IMG/VR virus record: IMGVR_UViG_3300007960_000096
Coordinates: 1-32,606 of that record
Length of the DNA stretch: 32,606 nucleotides
Strand: one strand, 5' to 3'
Source: a virus
Positions 6,825 through 14,490 of this stretch are shown piece after piece (the first letter of the stretch is position 1; each line of letters begins with the position of its first letter). The notes under the pieces were generated by a model. The model made no database searches. It was not told the DNA's origin and saw nothing but the letters and a program-made list of their open reading frames with translations. The position numbers and the translations under genes are program-made.

Positions 6825-8132
6825 ATGCCCGTAGCCTCATCACCAAGCGATTATACTTCAATCGCTCCTGACTATGAAAATGGTTACGGGTATTATACTG
6901 ATGTAGTAGCAGTATCAAATATGCTTCAAATTCCAGAATTTACTGATTTAACTAATCCAACAGAAGGGCAGGTTGGTTTAATAATTAAAAGAATTGAAGG
7001 CATTGTTGATGATGCAGCAAAGAGGTCATACAGACCAATTGTCTATAAAAATGAAGTTCATAATTTTGAATTTACTAGACACCCAATGCATTCCTATTAT
7101 GGTGGGTATGTCGGTTTTGTTCAGTTAGATACTATGAAAGTAAGAAAGATTGTTTCTCTTAGAGTTTGGCAAGGCAATCATTATGAAGAGATTGCTTCTG
7201 CACAAGCATCAATTACATTTTTAGAAAATTTTAGAGACTTGACTTCAGTTGCTTTGCAGTTACCAAACTCAGGAACAGAATTTTCCATTATTGTAAGCAC
7301 AGATGGAACGCCATTGTCTTCTGAATTTGATGTTAGTTTTGGGAAGAAGACAGCAATTGCTGAATTAGCCCACGCAGTAAATGAAGAGTTTCCGGCCAAC
7401 ACTTCTCAGTTTACAGGTGCTACGGCTGCAAAAAGCATCAATGTTGGGTCTAGACACATTTCTGACTACTTCTTCGGCACGAAGGACTCAGAAAACGGGG
7501 CGCGTCTGCTCATCTCATCCCTGCTTTCCGGCGAAGACGGCTCCGATTGTGTGCTGAAAGCGAGCATACAACAGGCCATCACTCATGTAAATGCTAGCAC
7601 CAACTTAGTAGTTGCAGATAGCAGTAAATTAAAGGTAGGTATGACTATTGTGGATAGCAACAATCACATTCCATCTAATACAACTATTACTGCTATTGTT
7701 GATTCAACAAATGTAACTATGTCTAATGCGGCAACTCAAAGCGGAAGCGGCACAGCAACATTTACTTCTTCAAATGGTATTCCTACTGTTTGTGATGTTG
7801 AGATTTTTACTGATAAAGATGACATGCAACGCCTTGGTTCTTATTGGACTATTGGCGATGAAGGCCGTATTTTTTTCCTTAGAGATTATCCTTATCATAC
7901 ACAAAATTCTGTTATTGTTTCTTATGTTTCAGGTGATGGGAGAGTTCCTGCCGCTATCCATGAAGCCACAACAAAATTAGTTTGTGCTGAAATTTTACGA
8001 CATGACGACCAAACTATTCTTATTGCTGAAACAGGCGGAAACATCAGCACTAAAGAAAAATACGATATTCTTAGAAAGGAAGCATTTGAAATCCTTTCAG
8101 GTAAAAGCGACATAGTTTATTTTATTGATTGA
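6825..8132 (+). CDS. Head-tail connector (adaptor-like) protein with inserted beta domain
   Basis: ATG 6825 follows GGGGTGAGTAA, containing the previous stop. The 435-residue protein has an N-terminal helix pair typical of adaptors (LIIKRIEGIVDDAAKRSYRP) and a C-terminal helical part (IHEATTKLVCAEILRHDDQT, then KYDILRKEAFEIL), as in gp6-like connectors that sit under the portal. Between them is a long beta-rich insertion (residues about 70-370) with a Thr/Ser/Val-rich module at 258-320 (STNLVVADSSKLKVGMTI). The usual adaptor is only 100-200 residues, so this one has been enlarged. Bases 7447-7575 have clearly higher GC and different codon choice than the rest of the gene. The assignment fits its place before two small neck-type genes and the tail tube. 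Confidence 0.55.
   Translation: MPVASSPSDYTSIAPDYENGYGYYTDVVAVSNMLQIPEFTDLTNPTEGQVGLIIKRIEGIVDDAAKRSYRPIVYKNEVHNFEFTRHPMHSYYGGYVGFVQLDTMKVRKIVSLRVWQGNHYEEIASAQASITFLENFRDLTSVALQLPNSGTEFSIIVSTDGTPLSSEFDVSFGKKTAIAELAHAVNEEFPANTSQFTGATAAKSINVGSRHISDYFFGTKDSENGARLLISSLLSGEDGSDCVLKASIQQAITHVNASTNLVVADSSKLKVGMTIVDSNNHIPSNTTITAIVDSTNVTMSNAATQSGSGTATFTSSNGIPTVCDVEIFTDKDDMQRLGSYWTIGDEGRIFFLRDYPYHTQNSVIVSYVSGDGRVPAAIHEATTKLVCAEILRHDDQTILIAETGGNISTKEKYDILRKEAFEILSGKSDIVYFID
7447..7575 (+). other. GC-rich patch inside the connector gene
   Basis: Within an AT-rich gene this segment switches to GC-rich codons such as GGC, GCG, CTG, CTC, TCC and CGT, then switches back at about 7580. It encodes the residues around DYFFGTKDSENGARLLISSL. 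The open frame continues through it. A recombined or recently acquired segment is a reasonable explanation. Confidence 0.5.
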
Positions 8133-8133
8133 C

Positions 8134-8346
8134 ATGGCATTTGAAATTGATATCAGTCATTTCAAGAAGTTTCTTGAAATCCAAGAAGAAAGACAGAAGG
8201 CCATGCTTGAAGTCTCTCAAACTCTTGGTATTGATATCACAATGTCAGATGAAGAAAAAATTAAATATGCAGAACAAGATTTTGCTAAATATCTTGAAGA
8301 GGCGATTTATAAGGAGGTGGCTGCATGGATGAAGTCAGCCTTATAA
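8134..8346 (+). CDS. Small helical protein of the connector region, unknown
   Basis: ATG 8134 lies one base after the preceding stop, with no clear Shine-Dalgarno, so translation probably depends on coupling. The 70-residue product is charged and helical (HFKKFLEIQEERQKAMLEVSQ, EQDFAKYLEEAIYKEVAAWM). Its 3' end carries AAGGAGGTGG, the ribosome binding site of the next gene, which it overlaps by 22 bases. It may be a minor neck protein; there is no family match that I recognise. Confidence 0.5.
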   Translation: MAFEIDISHFKKFLEIQEERQKAMLEVSQTLGIDITMSDEEKIKYAEQDFAKYLEEAIYKEVAAWMKSAL

Positions 8347-8834
8347 TTGATATCTTAACTAATAATTGGTCTGCATCTGTTACTGCTCTAACAGATGCGG
8401 GGGTTATCACCGCAACTCACAATTCAACACCTAATTTTGTTGATGTTAGAACATTGCAGAAAAATCAAGGTGTTCGCTACGACCTTTCTTCTAAAGATGT
8501 AATTATTATCTTTGAAGATTCACAATCTATTCAATATCCAACTATTCATTATGATATGCGTAATGAGACATATGGTTTCACTATGCACATTCGCACTATA
8601 CACGATGAAAGGGCAGGGGGGTCAGAAGATTTTGGCCGCGAAAGGCTCAGGGCTTTATACTTGATTGCTCGTCATGTGCTTGAGGGAGTCCGACGAGGCT
8701 ACACGGCTACTGATGGCTCCTGTTTTAATCAATTATTCGTTGGTTCGAGAACTGAATCGAATGATAGAGCAAAGAGATTATTTGGCTATAAAGTAAGCAT
8801 TGAAGCAAAGAGATTTGCCCTCACAGTCCCGTAA
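8325..8834 (+). CDS. Neck or tail-completion protein (probable)
   Basis: ATG 8325 follows a strong AAGGAGGTGGCTGC. The 169-residue protein has an alpha/beta layout with an N-terminal helix (VSLIIDILTNNWS), central strands (DVIIIFEDSQSIQYPTIHYDM, YGFTMHIRTIHD) and an arginine-rich helix (RERLRALYLIARHVLEGVRR), then strands to the end (KRLFGYKVSIEAKRFAL). This order resembles tail terminator or minor tail proteins that sit at the head-tail interface. Its place just before the tail tube gene agrees. The exact role (stopper or terminator) cannot be told apart here. Confidence 0.5.
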   Translation: MDEVSLIIDILTNNWSASVTALTDAGVITATHNSTPNFVDVRTLQKNQGVRYDLSSKDVIIIFEDSQSIQYPTIHYDMRNETYGFTMHIRTIHDERAGGSEDFGRERLRALYLIARHVLEGVRRGYTATDGSCFNQLFVGSRTESNDRAKRLFGYKVSIEAKRFALTVP

Positions 8835-8861
8835 GTTTGTTTTACGAGGGGGAATTGATTT

Positions 8862-10418
8862 ATGACAGTTTGTAACACCGATATTTTTCTAGGAAGCGGA
8901 GCATCGCTTACCTTTGTGCCTGAAAATGATATTTACGTTCCTTTCGCTTCATTGAACGGGGACCGAAACACCTTAACTGTAGCAACTGCGTTTTCAAACG
9001 CATACAGTTTAGTTAACAATTTATACGTTGGTTGTGTTTTGGAATTCTATGATGATTCTGAATCCACTTGCTCTATGCACAGAATTACTGCGAATGATGC
9101 AATAACTATTACATTTACTCCTGCACTTCCGGCTTCCCCCGCCGCTGTTGCAGGAACCGACTATTTCCATATTCGCGGCTATGGTGCGCCTGTTCCTGCT
9201 CCAACATCAACGGCCAAAAGACTCCTTGCTGATGAATGGTTAGGTATTCTTGAATCTGCTACATTCCCAACTACTGAAGTGGAAATGAAACAAGTGAATC
9301 TTGCTCTTGGTGGTTCAAGAAACTACACTTATCAATATAAGGGTATCGAAACGGCTAGCGGTGCAAACTTAGGAATTGTTGCTAACCATGCTGCTTGGTT
9401 ATACTATTTCTTAGGAAAATGCACAGCCGCCACAGGAACAACTGCTACTGAATCCTTAGCCGCTGGTGATGAATTTACTGCACAAACAAGTGGTGCTGTT
9501 TATATTGATAATGGCGCACACGTTGAAACAGGCCCTATTTTCTATCGTTCCATCGGAACCACTATTTGTCCTCCAATTTTGAAGGGACAAGATGCTTTAG
9601 CCGACATGGATAAATTAACCCTTCCAACTGAAGTGTCTAATGCAATTACTAATTCTATTTCCTATACCTTTGCTGAACAAGATACTGATAACCTTCCCTC
9701 GTTTGCAATTGAGCAGGTTCTTAGTAAGTTACCTTCAACTAACACATATAGAACAGAAAACGTTTCGGGTGCGGCTGAAACAAAGAACTTCGTTAAGATT
9801 GCAAGAGGAAACCGAGTTAATACCTTAACTCTAACAGCAAATGAGAATGAAGAAATTAAGATGACTCTTGACCTTAACTCTCGCGCTGTTCATTCTCTTG
9901 AACAGGATGAACTGTATGACGCCAGAAGAGGAGTAACTGATGAAACTACTTTCTTTAACTACGGGTCTGCTCCAACTTTCCTTGAGCCATTCTTCTTCTC
10001 TCGTGGATATTTTAAGATTTTCGGTCAAACTTACCTGAAGATTAACACTCTTACATTAACTATGAACAACAATCTCCAAGACCGCAGATTCATTGGTGTA
10101 GGAAATACTTCTATCAAGGAAGGTATTCCTGCCCAACGAACCTATGAATTATCTTTCACAGGACACGTTACCGATGATTCGCTTTACACAGAATTAGTTA
10201 GCCGTAGCGGTGATAACACCGCATCAGACGAATACATTGAATTACACTTCGAGAAGGCAAACGGGGAATCCTTTACTCTGAAATTTACAGATTATCAAGT
10301 GTCAGCAAACAACTTCCCAATCCCTGATGATAAGGGACCGATTGCAGTTGAAGCAACAGTTATGCCGAGAACCCTGCAATCCTGCACCGCAGTAACGCAT
10401 TGGATTCTTCAGGGGTGA
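8862..10418 (+). CDS. Major tail (tube) protein, probable
   Basis: ATG 8862 follows CGAGGGGGAATTGATTT. The protein has 518 residues and is beta-rich throughout, with a repeated TLT.N/TFT pattern. The C-terminal third (LTLTMNNNLQDRRFIGVG, then RTYELSFTGHVTDDSLYTEL, then EANGESFTL-type strands) resembles tail tube proteins that end in a conserved beta domain. Tube proteins are commonly 150-350 residues, so extra surface domains are likely in the N-terminal half (residues 20-120). It is placed between neck genes and the tail chaperone/tape-measure pair, which is the usual order in siphoviruses. Codon use is again biased to C/G third bases, consistent with high expression. Confidence 0.65.
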   Translation: MTVCNTDIFLGSGASLTFVPENDIYVPFASLNGDRNTLTVATAFSNAYSLVNNLYVGCVLEFYDDSESTCSMHRITANDAITITFTPALPASPAAVAGTDYFHIRGYGAPVPAPTSTAKRLLADEWLGILESATFPTTEVEMKQVNLALGGSRNYTYQYKGIETASGANLGIVANHAAWLYYFLGKCTAATGTTATESLAAGDEFTAQTSGAVYIDNGAHVETGPIFYRSIGTTICPPILKGQDALADMDKLTLPTEVSNAITNSISYTFAEQDTDNLPSFAIEQVLSKLPSTNTYRTENVSGAAETKNFVKIARGNRVNTLTLTANENEEIKMTLDLNSRAVHSLEQDELYDARRGVTDETTFFNYGSAPTFLEPFFFSRGYFKIFGQTYLKINTLTLTMNNNLQDRRFIGVGNTSIKEGIPAQRTYELSFTGHVTDDSLYTELVSRSGDNTASDEYIELHFEKANGESFTLKFTDYQVSANNFPIPDDKGPIAVEATVMPRTLQSCTAVTHWILQG

Positions 10419-10423
10419 AACTC

Positions 10424-10516
10424 TTGGACCGATTCGAGAAGCGCAGACTTAACTTAGAAAAGGATACTAAGCCAAAACCAAAACCTGCTCCTGTAAAGTC
10501 TAAATTACAAGAATGA
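10424..10516 (+). CDS. 30-residue microprotein after the tail tube gene
   Basis: A short frame from TTG 10424 to TGA 10514-10516, encoding MDRFEKRRLNLEKD followed by a Lys/Pro repeat (TKPKPKPAPVKSKLQE). Its start is preceded by GGGGTGAAACTC, where the TGA is the stop of the tail tube gene, the same arrangement used by several proven-looking genes here. The product is basic and probably unfolded apart from a short N-terminal helix. It could be translated simply as a coupled leader between tube and chaperone genes. No function can be assigned. Confidence 0.4.
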   Translation: MDRFEKRRLNLEKDTKPKPKPAPVKSKLQE

Positions 10517-10565
10517 TATTCCACCAACATACGTTTGTTTGTTTGTTGGTTATGAAGGTGGAAAC

Positions 10566-10934
10566 ATGATTACAGATAAGAAAGTAGTAAGTAACAAAGA
10601 TAGCCTATTTGCAGCGACCGAAAGCCAAGTGCATTACTTAAAAGCACGACCGGACTCTGATGAATACCTTAAGGTATGGATTAGAGAACCGACATGGCTA
10701 GAGGCTGAAAAGGCTATGAATGCCGTAATGAAGATTGATTCTAAAACTCAATCTTTCGATTTAGACCTCAATGCTATGTATCGTTACATGGTTGAGAACT
10801 TTATCGAGAAAACGGAACCTTCCCTCTCCACACTTGATATGTTAAGGCTCAGTCCTTACATTGGAAACCAACTTAAAGAAATCCTCCCGAATCCCATGAA
10901 TATGCTTCAGGAGGATGAAGCAAAAAACGAGTAA
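10566..10934 (+). CDS. Tail assembly chaperone, short (0-frame) product
   Basis: ATG 10566 is chosen over TTG 10539 because GAAGGTGG lies just upstream. The 122-residue product begins with a short beta part (SQVHYLKARPDSDEYLKVWIREPTWLEAEKAM) and continues with helices (LDLNAMYRYMVENFIEKTEP). Its position between tail tube and tape measure is that of lambda gpG and related chaperones, which bind the tape measure during tail assembly. The gene ends two codons after an A AAA AAC heptamer, and the -1 frame continues for 72 codons, as in the G/GT system. Assignment rests on position, size and this frameshift layout. Confidence 0.75.
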   Translation: MITDKKVVSNKDSLFAATESQVHYLKARPDSDEYLKVWIREPTWLEAEKAMNAVMKIDSKTQSFDLDLNAMYRYMVENFIEKTEPSLSTLDMLRLSPYIGNQLKEILPNPMNMLQEDEAKNE

Positions 10935-11146
10935 TTCGGCAAGCATTCAAGGGGAAGGTCAATGACCCCGAAATTGCTTCCAAATTAGCCGTTTACTATT
11001 TGTCGAAAGGATTAGGAATTAGCCCTCTAGAAGTTTATAAAATGCCTGTTTCTATGGTAAAGGATTTCTTAGCAATTCATAACGAATCGGAAAGATTGCA
11101 AGCAGAAGAAATTGAAAAGGTAAAAAGGAGTGCTAAGAATGGCTGA
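10566..11146 (+). CDS. Tail assembly chaperone, long product by -1 frameshifting
   Basis: Ribosomes that slip back one base on A AAA AAC (10922-10928) would read CGA GTA ATT CGG from 10928 and continue without a stop to TGA 11144-11146. This adds 72 residues (beginning RVIRQAFKGKVNDPEIASKL, ending EIEKVKRSAKNG) to the first 121, giving 193 in total. The extension is helical and well formed, has ordinary codon use, has no Shine-Dalgarno-led start of its own, and runs 8 bases into the tape measure gene. In siphoviruses the long G-T form recruits the tail tube while G coats the tape measure. The slip itself is inferred from sequence, not measured. Confidence 0.75.
10909..10967 (+). promoter_or_regulatory. 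Programmed -1 frameshift signal: AGGAGG, A AAA AAC, hairpin
   Basis: AGGAGG at 10909-10914 lies seven bases upstream of the slippery heptamer A AAA AAC (10922-10928), which is in the correct frame (GCA AAA AAC). The zero-frame stop TAA follows at 10932-10934. An internal Shine-Dalgarno at this distance stimulates -1 slippage in E. coli dnaX. Downstream, GGTC-AAT-GACC (10957-10967) can form a short hairpin, with GGGG and CCCC able to pair alternatively, but it is some 28 bases away, farther than usual stimulators. Confidence 0.75.
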
Positions 11147-12767
11147 AGACTTAGCAAGCGTTACTTCTGACCTCAAGCAACTGATGAGTGTAACCATTTC
11201 TGCACAATCGGCATTTGGGGGCTTAGGTAAAGCACTTTCAAGTATTGCTAATGCTTCTTCTAAATCATCTAAGAATTGGACTATTTTTAGTCGTCTTGTT
11301 TCAGGAACTCCTATTTGGGCTATTCAAAACAAAGTAAGAGCATACGTTGATATTCTAGCGCAAGTTGATGAAAAGCAGAAGTCCAATACTGATAGCAGGA
11401 AAGCATATAATAAAGCAATCATTAATGAAATGAAATCATATGATGCAATTAAGGCCCAAATGATTGGTGTTTCTACACAATTTGAAAATTATGCTCAGGC
11501 TCAAAATTCCTTCGCATCAATGTTTGGTAGTCATGCTGCTACCCTTAGTCACCTTTCTTTAGAAACTAGAGAATTACTTGAAGCAACTGATTCCTATACT
11601 TTAGCAATTAAGGCGGGATATACAGAGTTTGAGGCATATTCTAAAGCAATGGAAGAAGTTAATCAACAGTATACTAACCTAGAGAAAAATGCAATAAAGG
11701 CACAAAAGACATTAGAGTATGAAAGGAAAATGCAAACAGCGCAAGGAAGAAAGGAAATTAGAGATGAGGAAAGAAAGCAACTTTCTGAATCTAATATGAA
11801 CAAACTAAATAAATTTGGTGAAAAAACTTCAGATTTATTAGAAAAAATCTTTCGTCAGAACGGACAAACTTGGGAAGTTAGAAAAAAGTTTGCAAAGGGG
11901 CAGGAAAAATACGATAAATTTGCAACTAGATTCCAAACAAAAATGCTAGGATTTGCTAATTTCACTAAAGGCGTCTTCCAATTACTTCAAAAGTATATCA
12001 TTATGGGTATGTTTGTTGCTATTGGTATTATTGCTGCTATTGGGGTAATTAAACAAATGAGTGAACAATTAGATTTTAGTGATATAATGGAAAGAATAGG
12101 AGGAATTATTGCATTAATTGCTTCAGGCATTGGTGACATAGTTGGATTATTTAGCGCATTGATGAGCGGAGATTTGGAAGCGGCTATGGACTATTTGCGT
12201 AGCATTTTAGAATCGGTAAATGACATATTAATAGAAACTCTTAAAATTGCTTTATTGGTTGGCTTTGAATTGCTTGTGGCAACTATTAAATCAATACCAG
12301 AACTACTTTCAAATCCAATATATACTGACGCTCTTTATGATATACTTTGGAGAGCATTGGTAGCATATTCAGTAATAATTGGTGTTAAAATGGTTGCTGT
12401 TGCACTATTACAGGTTGCTGCATTATACGCACTACCTGTTATGCTCGGAATCGTTATAGTTGCTGGATTGGTAGGAGTATTTAAGAGGGTATTTGGAAAA
12501 AGGGAAACCGGAGGTATTGTTCGAGGAAACGAATCAATGACCTTAGTTGGAGAAAGAGGCCCTGAGTTGGTTTCGCTACCAACAGGTTCAAAGGTATATA
12601 CCAACAACCAAACTAGCAAAATGACAGGTGGTGTAACTAATAACTTCAACATCACAATCCACGCCAAGGACACATCTGATGCTGAACTGCGAAGAATTGC
12701 TGAAAAACTTGGCGGCATGATTAGCAGCAAAATTAACAGAAGAAATTCTTCAAGCACTATGAGGTGA
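11139..12767 (+). CDS. Tape measure protein
   Basis: ATG 11139 follows AAAAGGAGTGCTAAG and overlaps the frameshifted chaperone end. The 542-residue protein has a long helical N-terminal half rich in Ala, Lys, Gln and Glu, then hydrophobic helices at about residues 286-304, 323-345, 371-390 and 420-448. Near the C-terminus is ETGGIVRGNESMTLVGERGP (about 455-474), a motif seen in many phage tape measure proteins, followed by a Thr/Asn-rich end. Tape measures set tail length at roughly 0.15 nm per residue, which would give a tail near 80 nm, on the short side for siphoviruses. The hydrophobic segments may insert in the host membrane during DNA entry. Confidence 0.85.
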   Translation: MAEDLASVTSDLKQLMSVTISAQSAFGGLGKALSSIANASSKSSKNWTIFSRLVSGTPIWAIQNKVRAYVDILAQVDEKQKSNTDSRKAYNKAIINEMKSYDAIKAQMIGVSTQFENYAQAQNSFASMFGSHAATLSHLSLETRELLEATDSYTLAIKAGYTEFEAYSKAMEEVNQQYTNLEKNAIKAQKTLEYERKMQTAQGRKEIRDEERKQLSESNMNKLNKFGEKTSDLLEKIFRQNGQTWEVRKKFAKGQEKYDKFATRFQTKMLGFANFTKGVFQLLQKYIIMGMFVAIGIIAAIGVIKQMSEQLDFSDIMERIGGIIALIASGIGDIVGLFSALMSGDLEAAMDYLRSILESVNDILIETLKIALLVGFELLVATIKSIPELLSNPIYTDALYDILWRALVAYSVIIGVKMVAVALLQVAALYALPVMLGIVIVAGLVGVFKRVFGKRETGGIVRGNESMTLVGERGPELVSLPTGSKVYTNNQTSKMTGGVTNNFNITIHAKDTSDAELRRIAEKLGGMISSKINRRNSSSTMR

Positions 12768-12771
12768 TTTT

Positions 12772-13386
12772 ATGCCTGACTATTACGTTTATCTTAAAAC
12801 AGGAAAACATGATGAAGGCGATGGTGCTACCATTAACACTATTCCCCTAAGAGTAAATAGTGTAAGCATTTCCACATCTAAGACTATTCCATCTTTTCCA
12901 ATCCCTCTTTCAGGATTAGCAACAGGTGAATCATTGACCGCCGCTCTCGATTTGGGTATGGCTACAAAGAACATTTCACTTAGCGGATTCATTGTTGAAA
13001 CTAGCATTCAAAGAGAAGACCACTTGGGAAATAATTTAAACGTAACTATGACCCCACAGGAAATTGCTCAATTAATCCATTCTTCTGTTGATTCGACAGG
13101 TCTGGCAGTAAATCAAGCAATTAAGGAACTAGTTATTCTAATTCCATCTAAAGTGAATGAGTCATATACTGAAGTTACTGAAAGGTTGATTCCTTGGACT
13201 TTTCGCGCAAGAGGCAACCCAGACACTTATGATAACGAAGGTGTTCCGGCTTCTAACAATTTCCCAACATCAGAAAGTAGTCCGGGTTTAGAGGGTTTTG
13301 TTAGGTCATTCTCAACAACGCTTGCAGGACTAACTGTTGAAATTGAATTTAGCCTAGAGTTTGAAGTTGCATCATTAGCACCTTGA
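12772..13386 (+). CDS. Distal tail protein, probable
   Basis: ATG 12772 follows TGAGGTGATTTT, including the stop of the tape measure gene. The product has 204 residues, mostly beta (IPLRVNSVSISTSKTIPSF, KNISLSGFIVETSIQ, LTVEIEFSLEFEVASL). It lies straight after the tape measure gene, where distal tail (Dit-like) or lambda gpM/L-like tip proteins are encoded. The N-terminal half resembles a ring-forming tube-like beta domain. No catalytic or metal-binding motif is seen. Confidence 0.5.
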   Translation: MPDYYVYLKTGKHDEGDGATINTIPLRVNSVSISTSKTIPSFPIPLSGLATGESLTAALDLGMATKNISLSGFIVETSIQREDHLGNNLNVTMTPQEIAQLIHSSVDSTGLAVNQAIKELVILIPSKVNESYTEVTERLIPWTFRARGNPDTYDNEGVPASNNFPTSESSPGLEGFVRSFSTTLAGLTVEIEFSLEFEVASLAP

Positions 13387-13395
13387 GGTGATTGA

Positions 13396-14490
13396 ATGTA
13401 TGACGTTTTGGTAGGAAAACAGCGTTCTCTTGTTTTTCCTGTTATGTGTAACGCATACGTCAAAATTGACTACGGTAGCAACGTAGCAACAACAGATTAC
13501 GGTATTTGGGACCATGAAGGTTCTTTTACTTTTGAAGCAATTGTTACACCTTATGATGTAAATGGATATTGCCGATTATCAACAGGTGGTTCACTTCCCG
13601 TTATTAGAGATTCAAAGAAAATTATGCCGGGATTTGATTCAAGAATTGCAGGGAATTATCAAAGCAACAAATATCTAAATATTGGAAATCGCCTTGTTCA
13701 TAAAATGTGTTTGTTTTATAGCACTTCTTTAAAAATCTATTTAGTGAACAGCACACTACACAATGAGAATAAACCTGCTGAATATAAAATTCAAGTTGAA
13801 ATGACCATTGGTGGAACAACTGAAACCTTTACTAGCGGTGCTGTCATTACTTCTAACTTAGACCAACAGTTTGACTATTCTGGTTCAGACCTTTCAGGGT
13901 TCAATAAATTAGGAAAACTCCAATATGATAAAATTACTCAAGTGAACGGTGACTTTACCGCTCCGGTGTCGTCGTTTGATGTGGACTCCGCTTCTCGCCT
14001 CCATGCTAACGCTCAGACCGTGTATATACGCGACGGATTCAACTTCGTGCCTGTTGGGACCATCTCAGGATTATCGGGCCTCACGGTTAGTCTAACGACG
14101 CCATATTCGGAAGGCTTAAGCAACAATACCGACCTGTTTCTTGAGGCTTACCGCGAACCTTCGTATATCAACTCCTTTTATCACATTGCAGTAACATATT
14201 CAAAAACTCTCAATACTATCACTTTATACCTAAATGGTCTTCAAGTATTGCAAGATACACATTCTAATTCAGGAACTTTTGCGTTTGACCAAGAAGACTT
14301 TTATATCGGGGCCAATAATACCGGCTCAAGGGGAGACAATTCAGCATTAGCAAATGAACAATTCATGGGAGAATTACATGAATTGTCTATTTCAAATGTT
14401 AAAAAGGATACCTTTCAAAGTTATTCTAACTTGATGCCTAATTTAAACAATGCTCTTCTTTATTTGAGATTTGAGGAGGTGGATAACTAA
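13396..14490 (+). CDS. LamG/concanavalin-like domain tail protein
   Basis: ATG 13396 follows TGAGGTGATTGA. The 364-residue protein starts with a beta region (about 1-180), contains an inserted segment at about 184-257 of different base composition, and ends in a LamG-like domain (about 258-362). The last is recognised by YHIAVTYSKTLNTITLYLNG, then DFYIGANNTG and ELHELSISNV, the usual strands of laminin-G/concanavalin sandwiches. The first half also has FTFEAIVTP, a typical first strand of the same fold, so the fold may be interrupted by the insert. Such proteins bind glycans. On a tail tip this would serve adsorption to the host surface. The stop codon overlaps the next start (TAATG). Confidence 0.65.
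   Translation: MYDVLVGKQRSLVFPVMCNAYVKIDYGSNVATTDYGIWDHEGSFTFEAIVTPYDVNGYCRLSTGGSLPVIRDSKKIMPGFDSRIAGNYQSNKYLNIGNRLVHKMCLFYSTSLKIYLVNSTLHNENKPAEYKIQVEMTIGGTTETFTSGAVITSNLDQQFDYSGSDLSGFNKLGKLQYDKITQVNGDFTAPVSSFDVDSASRLHANAQTVYIRDGFNFVPVGTISGLSGLTVSLTTPYSEGLSNNTDLFLEAYREPSYINSFYHIAVTYSKTLNTITLYLNGLQVLQDTHSNSGTFAFDQEDFYIGANNTGSRGDNSALANEQFMGELHELSISNVKKDTFQSYSNLMPNLNNALLYLRFEEVDN
13945..14165 (+). other. GC-rich domain-sized patch inside the LamG gene
   Basis: The gene is AT-rich up to about 13940 and again after about 14170. In between, codons such as GTG, GTC, CGC, CTC, ACG, GCC and GAC prevail. The patch encodes roughly residues 184-257, a compact beta module (ANAQTVYIRDGFNFVPVGTI, then LTVSLTTPYSEG). 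It matches the limits of the insert that separates the two parts of the LamG-like fold, so a single domain seems to have been acquired. Confidence 0.55.

Noticed and set aside
10914-10964. Independent reinitiation at ATG 10914 after AGGAGG instead of frameshifting
   Set aside because: The spacing to AGGAGG is too short, and that frame stops after about 16 codons.
12335-12757. Long antisense frames opposite the tape measure, capsid and other genes
   Set aside because: They lie wholly inside well-supported genes, lack ribosome binding sites and have compositions expected of complementary shadows.
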